NCBI RefSeq assembly: GCF_019734885.1
Contig: NZ_JAAXCM010000049.1
Location: 26,470 to 90,469, forward strand
Reading direction: 5' to 3'
DNA length: 64,000 nt
Source: Pseudocoprococcus catus
GTDB taxonomy: Bacteria; Bacillota; Clostridia; Lachnospirales; Lachnospiraceae
Below, in pieces: positions 7,709 to 15,796 of the stretch; position 1 is the first letter of the stretch, and every line of letters begins with the position of its first letter. The notes beneath the pieces are model-generated. The model saw only the letters and a list, made by a program, of their open reading frames with translations, was not told the DNA's origin and searched no databases. A program made the translations under genes and the position numbers.

Positions 7709-9253
7709 ATGAAAAATTATATATTAAAAGAATATGCAGATTTGCTGTCTTCTGTTGATATGCTGGCAGAGGCGGAAATGATGGGCAGGGAAGAGACGGT
7801 CATTACATATCTGACGTATGATTCAAGGGCAGTGACACCGGGAACCCTTTTCATCTGCAAAGGTGCAGCCTTTAAAGAACAGTATCTGGAGAATGCAATC
7901 CGGGCAGGGGCTGTGGCTTATGTTTCTGAAGTACAATATGAAACAGAGACCAAGGTGCCGTGTCTGATTGTGAAGGATATCCGTAAAGCCATGCCGCCGC
8001 TGGCTGAGATGTATTTCAACAAAGCATGGCAGGAATTGACGGTCATCGGTTTTGGCGGTACAAAGGGAAAATCCACATCTGCTTATTATATGAAAGCCAT
8101 TGTGGATGATTATATGGCAGCCACAGGGGGCAAAGAAAGTGCTGTTTTATCATCCATCGACATATACGATGGTGTGATTCGACAGGAATCCCATATTACA
8201 ACACCGGAATCGGTGGAATTACATGAGCATATGCGCCATGCGGTAGACAGCGGTATTACTTATCTGGAGATGGAAGTTTCCAGTCAGGCGTTAAAGTATG
8301 ACCGTGTGAATAATATGCAGTTTGATGTGGCGGTTTATCTGAATATTTCAGAGGACCATATCAGTCCGATCGAGCATAAGGATTTTGAAGATTATATTTC
8401 ATCTAAGATGAAGATGTTTGCGCTGGCTAAACAGGCAGTTGTCAATCTGGATGCGGATTTTGTGGAGCGTGCCTTAAAGGCTGCAGAGGATGCCGGCAGC
8501 TTCAAGACATTCAGTCTGAAGGATCCGTCTGCGGATTTTTATGGCTACAATATTTACAAAGAAGATGGAGAAATCATTTTCTCTGTGAAATGCGATAAGT
8601 TTGATGAGACATTTTCATTGACCATGCCGGGCTTATTCAATGTGGAGAATGCCGTTGCCGTTGTGGCTGCAGCGACACTGCTGAACATTCCTCTTGAATA
8701 CATCAAGTCCGGTCTTCACAGGGCAAGATCCAGTGGCCGTATGGAACTGTATACAAGTGCCGACAAGCGCGTGACAGCGGTTGTGGACTATGCCCACAAT
8801 AAACTGAGCTTTGAGAAGTTATTCGGGTCCACAAGAGAAGAATATCCGGATCATGATATCGTGGCTATTTTCGGATGCCCGGGCTATAAGGCCTATATCC
8901 GCCGTAAGGACCTTGGTCTCATTGCCGGAGAATATTCCAAGAAGGTTTATCTCGTGGCTGAGGATCCCGGCAAGGAGCCTGTACAGCAGATTTCAGAGGA
9001 CATTGCCCAGTATGTGGCTCAGAAGAATTGTCCGTATGAGATTATCGAAGACAGAGGTGTAGCTATCCACAAAGCCATTATGGAGTGCAAGCGGCCTACC
9101 GTTCTTCTGATTACCGGCAAGGGCAATGAGACGCGACAGAAATACGGCACGATCTATGCGGATTGCCGTACAGATGTGGAATATGTCAAGGAATATCTGG
9201 AAGAATATAACCATTCACCTTCCCATGTACTGGAAAATCAGAATTTAGACTAG
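7709..9253 (+). CDS. MurE-like Mur ligase (non-DAP motif)
   Basis: A 514-residue Mur ligase. The N-terminal domain shows TYDSRAVTPGTLFICKG, the central domain has the P-loop GFGGTKGKST, then SSQALKYDR and ISEDHISP, and the C-terminal domain has VVDYAHNKLSF. In standard DAP-adding MurE the substrate loop reads DNPR; here the equivalent position is AEDPGKEP, and the preceding GCGGGR-type motif is GCPGYK. It therefore probably adds something other than meso-diaminopimelate, such as L-lysine, or acts on another UDP-muramyl substrate. Start ATG follows AAGGAGG. A separate DAP-type MurE is at 19858-21381. Confidence 0.8.
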   Translation: MKNYILKEYADLLSSVDMLAEAEMMGREETVITYLTYDSRAVTPGTLFICKGAAFKEQYLENAIRAGAVAYVSEVQYETETKVPCLIVKDIRKAMPPLAEMYFNKAWQELTVIGFGGTKGKSTSAYYMKAIVDDYMAATGGKESAVLSSIDIYDGVIRQESHITTPESVELHEHMRHAVDSGITYLEMEVSSQALKYDRVNNMQFDVAVYLNISEDHISPIEHKDFEDYISSKMKMFALAKQAVVNLDADFVERALKAAEDAGSFKTFSLKDPSADFYGYNIYKEDGEIIFSVKCDKFDETFSLTMPGLFNVENAVAVVAAATLLNIPLEYIKSGLHRARSSGRMELYTSADKRVTAVVDYAHNKLSFEKLFGSTREEYPDHDIVAIFGCPGYKAYIRRKDLGLIAGEYSKKVYLVAEDPGKEPVQQISEDIAQYVAQKNCPYEIIEDRGVAIHKAIMECKRPTVLLITGKGNETRQKYGTIYADCRTDVEYVKEYLEEYNHSPSHVLENQNLD

Positions 9254-9356
9254 TTTTTTGCGGAAAACATGATAAAATATGTAAGAGGTCAGTATGCATT
9301 CATAATGAATAAACATACACCGAGAAGCAACGAAAATTTTAAGGAGGATAAGTAAA

Positions 9357-10253
9357 ATGAAAATGAGAAAAGTATTAAGTGCTCTTCTGGTTGCAGCATG
9401 TACCCTTTCACTGGCAGCATGCGGCAGTTCCAGCAGCAAGAGTGAAACAACAGGCGCATCAGGTGAAACTGCAGGAAGCAGTGCCAACACAGCAAAGGTT
9501 ATCGATGTGGATCTGACAAGTGAAGAATATGCATTTGGTGTGGATAAAACACAGCCTGAACTGCTTGAACAGACAAACACATTTATCCAGAAGATCAAAG
9601 ATGACGGTACACTGGATGCCATCTGTGCAAAATATTTCGGTGATGGTGAACCTGAAGCTGTTGAATCAGCAGAACTTGACAGTTCCAAAGACCAGTTGGT
9701 TGTAGCTACAAATGCAGCTTTCGAGCCTTTTGAATACACAAAGGGTGACCAGTACTATGGTATTGATATGGAAATCGCCAAACTTCTTGCAGATGAACTT
9801 GGCAAAGAGCTTGTTATCCAGAACATGGATTTCGACGCGGTATGCTTATCTGTCAGCCAGCAGAAATGTGATATTGCTATGGCAGGTCTGACAATCAACG
9901 AAGAAAGACAGGAATATGTAACTTTCACAGATCCTTATTATCAGGCATCCCAGAGACTGATTGTGCCAAGTGCAGATACAACATTTGACGAATGCAAGAC
10001 AGCTGATGAAGTTGCAGCTAAACTTGGTGAATTAAGCAGCTCTGACAAGATTGGTGTTCAGGCCGGTACAACAGGTCAGTATTACGTTGAAGGCAGCGAT
10101 GATTGGGGCTTCCCGGGTCTTCCTGCTGAATGTGTAACTTATAAGAGTGGTTCCCTGGCTGTTCAGGATATGTTAAATGGCAACATCAAGTATGTCATCA
10201 TTGATGCTGCTCCTGCTGCAGCAATTACAGCATCTATCAACGCAATGCAGTAA
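9357..10253 (+). CDS. amino-acid ABC transporter binding lipoprotein, circularly permuted
   Basis: A 298-residue lipoprotein. The signal peptide ends in the lipobox LAAC with Cys22 as the lipidation site, followed by a Ser/Thr/Gly linker. Residues ~47-99 (from KVIDVDLTSEEYAFGV to AKYFGDG) look like the normal C-terminal end of a family 3 solute-binding protein. The usual N-terminal start (QLVVATNAAFEPFEY) comes only at ~113. The protein stops at YVIIDAAPAAAI...NAMQ, just where the missing tail would normally follow. The order of parts is thus rotated. It should capture a polar amino acid outside the membrane for the permease and ATPase encoded next. Confidence 0.85.
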   Translation: MKMRKVLSALLVAACTLSLAACGSSSSKSETTGASGETAGSSANTAKVIDVDLTSEEYAFGVDKTQPELLEQTNTFIQKIKDDGTLDAICAKYFGDGEPEAVESAELDSSKDQLVVATNAAFEPFEYTKGDQYYGIDMEIAKLLADELGKELVIQNMDFDAVCLSVSQQKCDIAMAGLTINEERQEYVTFTDPYYQASQRLIVPSADTTFDECKTADEVAAKLGELSSSDKIGVQAGTTGQYYVEGSDDWGFPGLPAECVTYKSGSLAVQDMLNGNIKYVIIDAAPAAAITASINAMQ

Positions 10254-10258
10254 TCTTT

Positions 10259-10289
10259 ATAACAGATGGGCCTACAACCCATCTGTTAT
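10259..10289 (+). promoter_or_regulatory. intercistronic hairpin after the binding-protein gene
   Basis: ATAACAGATGGG pairs perfectly with CCCATCTGTTAT around a 7-base loop, without a clear T-run. Hairpins here usually protect the binding-protein mRNA or reduce read-through, raising its level above the permease. Confidence 0.65.
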
Positions 10290-10324
10290 GCTGTACGAGC
10301 CTGAAAGGATAAAGAAGAGTCATT

Positions 10325-11035
10325 ATGGGAAATTTTGATCAGAAAGTTAACAAGTTTATAGAGATATTCTGGGAGCAGAATGGCTACAACAAGGTGCTTC
10401 AGGGTCTGCAGAACACCCTGATGATTGCCATTGCCGGTCTGATCATCGGCATTATTATCGGTACGATCATTGCCACTGTCCGTGTACTCCCAAAATATAA
10501 AACATTGCCGAAGGTGCTGAATGCGATCTGCAGCTTTTATGTTGCATTATTCCGCGGTACGCCTATGGTTGTTCAGCTCCTTGTCTTCTACTATGTTCTT
10601 TTACCGATTATCGGTTTGAAGATTACAGGTGTTCAGGTGGCGATGATGGTCTTTGGTCTGAACAGCGGCGCCTACATATCTGAGATTATGCGAAGTGGTA
10701 TTCAGTCTGTAGACCCGGGACAGATGGAAGCCGGACGTGCAGTGGGTTTAAGTTTTGGTACAAGTATGGTCAAAATTGTTATCCCACAGGCAGTCAAAAA
10801 TATTCTTCCGACACTGGGCAATGAATTCATTTCCCTGATCAAGGAGACATCTGTTGTCAGTTTTGTCGGTGCGGCCGACCTTTATGTAGCATTTAACTAT
10901 ATCGGCAGCAACAGCTATGAATTTATGGTTCCATATCTTGTCATGGCATTGATTTATATCGTTCTTGTGCTGATTATTTCATTATTAATCAAATTGATGG
11001 AAAGGAGCCTGAAGAAGAGTGATAGACGTAATTAA
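10325..11035 (+). CDS. amino-acid ABC transporter permease (HisM/GlnP type)
   Basis: A 236-residue inner-membrane protein with about five transmembrane segments. The first is [19 protein letters not shown] at ~36-54. The coupling loop that touches the ATPase is recognisable as [31 protein letters not shown] and [13 protein letters not shown] are further hallmarks of polar amino-acid permeases. It forms the membrane channel for the neighbouring lipoprotein and ATPase. Its 3' end overlaps the ATPase gene by 17 nt. Confidence 0.93.
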   Translation: MGNFDQKVNKFIEIFWEQNGYNKVLQGLQNTLMIAIAGLIIGIIIGTIIATVRVLPKYKTLPKVLNAICSFYVALFRGTPMVVQLLVFYYVLLPIIGLKITGVQVAMMVFGLNSGAYISEIMRSGIQSVDPGQMEAGRAVGLSFGTSMVKIVIPQAVKNILPTLGNEFISLIKETSVVSFVGAADLYVAFNYIGSNSYEFMVPYLVMALIYIVLVLIISLLIKLMERSLKKSDRRN

Positions 11036-11825
11036 TCTTAAGAAAAGCTTTGGCAGTGTCGAAGTTTTAAAGGGCATCAACATGACCATCAATAAAGGCG
11101 ATATTGTGGCGATCATCGGACCATCAGGTTCCGGTAAGAGTACATTTCTCCGCTGCCTGAACTGTATGGAAGACCCGACATCAGGACAGATTATTTTTAA
11201 TGGTGTTGATATCGCGGATATGAAAGTTGATATCAATATTCACCGAAGAAAGATGGGCATGGTATTCCAGCATTTTAATCTTTTCAACAACAAAACCGTT
11301 CTTGAGAATATTATGCTGGCACCTGTTTATACCCGTTGCCAGGAACTGAAGAAAGCCAAACGTCATAACCGTCTGGCGGCATTTGGCAAGAAAGAACAGA
11401 TTCCTGTGACAACCACCAAGGAGCAGATTAAGAAAGAAGCCAGAGAACAGGCCATGAATCTGCTGAAACGTATCGGGCTGGAAGATAAGGCGAATGTCTA
11501 TCCTTCAACACTGTCCGGCGGTCAGAAACAGCGAATTGCCATTGTCCGAGCCCTGGCCATGAATCCGGATGTGATTCTTTTCGACGAACCGACATCTGCC
11601 CTGGACCCTGAAATGGTCGGAGAAGTTCTGGAGCTGATGAAACAGCTGGCAGAGGAAGGCATGACCATGGTGGTTGTTACCCATGAGATGGGATTTGCCA
11701 GAGAAGTGGCTTCCAGAGTCGTCTTCATCGATGAAGGTGTTATCAAGGAAGAAGCAGAACCGAAGGAATTCTTCGCACATCCGAAGGACGTGAGACTGAA
11801 GGAATTTCTGTCGAAGGTGCTGTAA
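11019..11825 (+). CDS. amino-acid ABC transporter ATP-binding protein
   Basis: A 268-residue ABC ATPase with Walker [11 protein letters not shown]-loop VFQHFNLF, signature LSGGQKQR, Walker [15 protein letters not shown] and H-loop VTHEM. It energises the adjacent permease. The GTG start at 11019 lies inside the end of the permease gene, with AAGGAG at 11001-11006. Between the Q-loop and the signature is an extra, basic stretch of about 30 residues (from [14 protein letters not shown] to VTTTKEQ) not present in typical HisP/GlnQ proteins. Confidence 0.94.
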   Translation: MIDVINLKKSFGSVEVLKGINMTINKGDIVAIIGPSGSGKSTFLRCLNCMEDPTSGQIIFNGVDIADMKVDINIHRRKMGMVFQHFNLFNNKTVLENIMLAPVYTRCQELKKAKRHNRLAAFGKKEQIPVTTTKEQIKKEAREQAMNLLKRIGLEDKANVYPSTLSGGQKQRIAIVRALAMNPDVILFDEPTSALDPEMVGEVLELMKQLAEEGMTMVVVTHEMGFAREVASRVVFIDEGVIKEEAEPKEFFAHPKDVRLKEFLSKVL

Positions 11826-11848
11826 AACTGAATTTGAAGTGATATAAG

Positions 11849-11897
11849 ACAGGCCGTCCGGTCAGCGAAGTGCTGACTGGGCGGCCTGTTTTTCTTT
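11849..11897. terminator. terminator between convergent genes
   Basis: ACAGGCCG-CC-GTCAGC pairs with GCTGAC-GG-CGGCCTGT and is followed by TTTTTCTTT on the plus strand. It ends the ABC operon. The stem includes the last codons of the minus-strand gene that stops at 11862. Confidence 0.85.
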
Positions 11898-13814
11898 ATT
11901 CTCCATATAAAATACCTTGCCTTTTGGCCGGAAAGGCAGTCGATTGCCATTGGGAATGAGAAAGGCATGTTTCCGTCGGATTTTTAGATTATCTTCGATA
12001 TAGCCGTCTGTGATTACAAGAATCGGGCCGGAAGGTGGGAAGTCTTTGGCTTTTTCCAAAGCATCAATTCCGGGCTGAAGGATTGTGCCGCCTCTGCCGG
12101 TGATTTCTACTCTGCCTGCGATATCTTCCGGGGCCATGTATCCGGCATCGGTGGCCTCGGCATCACAGAAGATTATCCGGACAAAGGGGACGTCCTTGGC
12201 AGCAGCGTAGCTGGCAGCGGCACCCAATGCTAAGCCAATCTGTGCAGAACACATGGAGCCGGAGGTGTCGATAACAACGCCAAAAGTTCGGCTTTTCAGC
12301 TCTTTTTCATGAAGCATATAGCTTGGCCTTGGTATATTCGGTGTGGAACCCTGGCGTCTGCTTGGTCTTACATAGGTGCGATGCTTTTCCAGAGGCGGGA
12401 ATTGCTCATCAAACCATCTGCCCAGCTGCACTTCCCAGGGAATAGGCGGCATGGAAAGGGCGCGGATCTCTTCAATAAGTCCGGCCGGTAGATAGCCTCT
12501 GCTGTGGGTGGTGTGATAGTCAAGTCCTTCACGCAGCGCGTTCTTGAAAAATTCATCCAGACTGATGCCTTTGTGCAGGCCTTCAAATCGGGGACTCTGA
12601 TCGCCAAACAGATCGCCTTTTCCGTATCCTCTGAAAGTGGCATGCTTTTTAAATTTCCGTATTTTTTTGACAATAAGGTCATAAATGGCTTCTGCTGACA
12701 TATTGTGCAGGCTTTCATCGTACAGCAGATCTTCCTCCGGCATGCTGCCGATATGCATGGCAAGGAGCCAATCATTAATGACATAATCGCAGGCAATATT
12801 CCAAAGATAGTGATCCCGACCCTGGCATCGTTCATGGTGGCAGAGTCCGGCATGCAGATATTCATGGGCGAGGACGAATTTCCATTCCTCAAGTGTCAGA
12901 CAACATGACGGATTGGTATATATTTCTCCGTGTACTGCATCTACAGCAGCAATGTGTATCTCATATCTGCGGCATAAATCAATGTCTTCAATAATCTTAA
13001 AAGATGAGGCCAGGCCGCCAAGAAGCGGATAGTGAGATAAGAACCATTCAGAGGCTTTGGAAATTACGGTGTCTTTCTTTTTTGAGGCGTCGTGTCCGCC
13101 GGCATGGGAAGGGGTAAGACAGCCATAGACAAGCATTTTCAGTACGCGGCTTGAAAGTTCTCTTTTACCGGCACCGTATTCTGTCAGGGCATCACTCAGC
13201 ATATGCCATGATCTTGGTGTAGAGAAAGGCTCTTCTGTTTTGGGTGCTTCGGAAAAAAGATGGTCAGGCCGCTGGATAATGTAATCAATGACCCATGGGT
13301 GAAGCTGACTGCGCTGTGCCCACTTGATCCACTGTCTTGCATCAGCCTTCATCTGAACGTGGAACATTCGGTTGATCAGGGCAGAAGACATGGTTTTGAC
13401 AATGGCAGAGTCCTGAATTCGGTTTCCGGCACCAACGACAATGCTGCCTTCCGGGAGGTGATATTCGCCGATTCTTCTTTCGTGAATAAGAGAATAGAAA
13501 GCTTTCTGAACTTCCTGGGAACAGGCATTGAGTTCATCAAGAAATAAGACATAAGGCTCTTTGCGAGCAATCATTTTCGGAGGAAGAAATTCGGAAGTTT
13601 CACCTTTGATCTGCGGAATACCGATAATATCTTCCGGTGCTAGCTGACTGCCGAGAAGCGATACACAGGGCAAGCCGATTTCAGCTGCAAATTGTTCCAC
13701 AAGTGCAGATTTTCCGATACCCGGTGCACCCCAGATAAATACAGGTCTGCTTGGAGCAACATTGAGCAATATTTCCAGCATGTCATCCTGTGTGACAGTA
13801 ATTGGTAAATTCAT
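11862..13814 (-). CDS. MoxR-like AAA+ ATPase fused to metallopeptidase-like and VWA-like domains (DUF2201 type)
   Basis: A 650-residue fusion. Residues ~1-240 form an AAA+ module: Walker A WGAPGIGKSA, Walker B VLFLDELN, sensor region GAGNR and arginine-finger region INRM. Residues ~265-480 resemble the putative metallopeptidase domain of DUF2201 proteins, with HEYLHAGLCHH (an HExxH motif) near residue 330. Residues ~515-630 form a VWA-like domain with the metal-site motif DTSGSM. In many bacteria the ATPase and the DUF2201 protein are separate neighbouring genes. By analogy with MoxR-VWA pairs it may act as a chaperone that remodels a protein partner. It is probably co-transcribed with the Cys-rich gene 23 nt upstream. 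Confidence 0.8.
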   Translation of the reverse strand: MNLPITVTQDDMLEILLNVAPSRPVFIWGAPGIGKSALVEQFAAEIGLPCVSLLGSQLAPEDIIGIPQIKGETSEFLPPKMIARKEPYVLFLDELNACSQEVQKAFYSLIHERRIGEYHLPEGSIVVGAGNRIQDSAIVKTMSSALINRMFHVQMKADARQWIKWAQRSQLHPWVIDYIIQRPDHLFSEAPKTEEPFSTPRSWHMLSDALTEYGAGKRELSSRVLKMLVYGCLTPSHAGGHDASKKKDTVISKASEWFLSHYPLLGGLASSFKIIEDIDLCRRYEIHIAAVDAVHGEIYTNPSCCLTLEEWKFVLAHEYLHAGLCHHERCQGRDHYLWNIACDYVINDWLLAMHIGSMPEEDLLYDESLHNMSAEAIYDLIVKKIRKFKKHATFRGYGKGDLFGDQSPRFEGLHKGISLDEFFKNALREGLDYHTTHSRGYLPAGLIEEIRALSMPPIPWEVQLGRWFDEQFPPLEKHRTYVRPSRRQGSTPNIPRPSYMLHEKELKSRTFGVVIDTSGSMCSAQIGLALGAAASYAAAKDVPFVRIIFCDAEATDAGYMAPEDIAGRVEITGRGGTILQPGIDALEKAKDFPPSGPILVITDGYIEDNLKIRRKHAFLIPNGNRLPFRPKGKVFYMENKEKQAAQSALR

Positions 13815-13837
13815 AGAATCCTCTTTCTGGTGTTGTT

Positions 13838-14023
13838 TCAGGCAGTGATTTGACTGCGCTGTTGTTCATTATAGCGTTTCTTCTGGTTAATATGGCGGAC
13901 TTTGGCTCTTGGATAATATTTGCTGCAGTGCTGACAGTAAGTCTTGTGCTCGGCAGCACGACCCTTTGAACATTCGCCGCGGCAGATATAAAATTTGCAT
14001 GGTGTTTCTCTGTATTTGCTCAT
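13838..14023 (-). CDS. small Cys-rich (zinc-finger-like) protein
   Basis: A 61-residue basic protein with five cysteines and several histidines (CKFYICRGEC, then CQHCSKYY), compatible with one or two zinc sites. A strong GGAGG precedes the ATG. The tail is rich in Arg, Lys and Gln. It lies just upstream of the AAA+/DUF2201 fusion on the same strand, suggesting a functional partner or nucleic-acid-binding accessory. Function unknown. Confidence 0.75.
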   Translation of the reverse strand: MSKYRETPCKFYICRGECSKGRAAEHKTYCQHCSKYYPRAKVRHINQKKRYNEQQRSQITA

Positions 14024-14179
14024 GGTATTTTCCTCCGGGGGCCAGTTAAGGAACAGTCTTCTGGCTGGTTAAATCTAATTGTTGCGTGCTCTTTGATTAC
14101 AGAGTATAGCATGGATGAATGGAAAAAACATTGAACTGTTAGTTGAAAATGATAGAAGCTGGAAATTTGAGTGGATATT

Positions 14180-14219
14180 CAAGCAGGCCATCACATGTGG
14201 AAATGTGATGGCCTGCTTG
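14180..14219. repeat. perfect 17-bp palindrome, REP-like
   Basis: CAAGCAGGCCATCACAT pairs without mismatch to ATGTGATGGCCTGCTTG around the 6-base loop GTGGAA. No T-run follows on either strand, so it is not a textbook terminator, although it sits between two minus-strand genes and could trim the Rpn transcript. Confidence 0.6.
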
Positions 14220-14272
14220 GAAATGTAAGCGTTTTACAACAGTTTTATAAACTTATATTTGACTTTGAGAAA

Positions 14273-15201
14273 TTATAGATTATGTTTTTTCAGGACATCC
14301 AGTACAAAATCTATGGATTGCTCACAGAGAGCAGCAATTTCTTCTGGTGATTTGTTTTGTGCATGATAGGAAAGAATTAGGGAAGTGAGAAGTTTGTCAG
14401 CACGTTCCTTTTCTTTAGTAATATCTTGTTCTGCTTGGCGTAAACCATTTTCAAACCCTTCTTCATAACTAATCTCTTTCTCGGAAGCAATGTGTGCGGC
14501 ACTATCATATTCTTTGAATAACATATCGGTAACCTCCGCCCTGTGTTCACGTAAAATATCGGCGAGTATGTCCTTTTCAATGCATTCAGTAATTGTTTCT
14601 TCTATTGCGTCACCCAGTGAAAGTCCGTCAGAAATCTTTTGGCGAAGCGCGGCCACAAATAATGAATACTGATGGAGCAGTGGGCAGCGGTTCATGATTT
14701 TGGCGCTGTGTCCGGCATTGATATTAATCATATGAGCAGTAAATTCTGCGGATGAAACTTTAGAAGCGTTTGTTCCGGCCATGCTGTCAGTCAATTTAAG
14801 GATTACTTCATCTGCGGCTTTTTTAATCCGTTATAAAAGACATAATAGCGTGGGACTGGAATGGTCAATAACTTACTGGAATACATATCCAGACGATTCT
14901 TTTCAATAAATTTCTTTAATGCAGCACTGGTGTAAATCAAACCGCGAAGCGGCATATTCGGATTATAAGAACTCTGATGCTCAAACATGTTCAGATTCCA
15001 GTCAAGCAGGAATGATAAATCATTTTTCATTCCCATATACAGGAAATCGTTCATGGTATAGAATTCCATGGCATCAGTCTCATGATAATTACTGTCGTTG
15101 ATGGCATTATAAAGCGAAAGTGCAGCGTTCTTATCATTGAAAATAAATCGGAAAAGGCTGTCCTTGTATTTACGGTTGTAATAGATATTTTCCTGCGACA
15201 T
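14273..15201 (-). pseudogene. Rpn-family recombination-promoting nuclease/putative transposase, split by a -1 frameshift
   Basis: Two frames together give one PD-(D/E)XK Rpn-type protein of about 309 residues. The first frame (start 15201, stop 14803-14805) holds the N-terminus and active-site region (FLLDWNLNMFEHQSS, PNMPLRGLIY, PRYYVFYNG). The second frame, open to 14273, continues with ADEVILKLTDSM and the C-terminal HMININAGHS..., CIEKDILADIL and SEKEISYEEGFENG motifs. The switch point is A AAA AAG (plus strand 14818-14824) in exactly the phase that a -1 slip needs. Thus it is either a gene inactivated by loss of one A or one expressed by programmed frameshifting. Family members promote RecA-independent recombination. 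Confidence 0.8.
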
Positions 15202-15337
15202 TAATAGATTCTCCTTTAATTGTACTCAAAACTCACCGGTGGTGCAACTATTATATATCGATTTGAATAAACAGTTTGTCGCAACGTGTAGATGGAAAAA
15301 TATTAAATTTTGATGCGGGAAATAGCGTTTTGAAAAG

Positions 15338-15715
15338 ATGAATTTATATGTTGAATCCTATCATATGATGCTACATGATGATGGAATGACTTATAGTCTG
15401 AAATCACCTTATGAAAGGGGCCAGGGTCTTCATATGGGAATATCATTTTTTATGAAGTTAGAACGGTATAAGGCGTATTTTGAAGTTTTAAAATATTATA
15501 GTTATTTAGAAGGTGATATCAATGGAAGGAGAATTTCTCCGATAGTCGTGCCATCAAGAGACTATAGAAAATTTATGGAGGATCGTCAAATTGAATTGAC
15601 GGATTGGGAGAAATCAGTATTGGTTTATAACAATCCAATTGCATCTTATGACCATAAGATGTGTTATCATGAGCATGTGTCGCCTACACGAAAAGGAAAA
15701 AGTATATATGATTGA
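15338..15715 (+). CDS. hypothetical protein upstream of rtcB
   Basis: A 125-residue protein, rich in Tyr, His and Met, with no membrane segment and no family I recognise. It starts at ATG 15338 with only a weak purine-rich RBS. It lies 81 nt before rtcB on the same strand, so co-transcription with the RNA ligase is likely. The tail YHEHVSPTRKGKS is basic. Its AT-rich coding and weak start fit an accessory gene. Confidence 0.55.
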   Translation: MNLYVESYHMMLHDDGMTYSLKSPYERGQGLHMGISFFMKLERYKAYFEVLKYYSYLEGDINGRRISPIVVPSRDYRKFMEDRQIELTDWEKSVLVYNNPIASYDHKMCYHEHVSPTRKGKSIYD

Positions 15716-15796
15716 CTGCGGATGTGGTTTTAAAAGTGGTCGTTTAGGGTGTTTATGCCTGGAAACAAAAGAAGAATTTTATGTATGAGGTGTATG

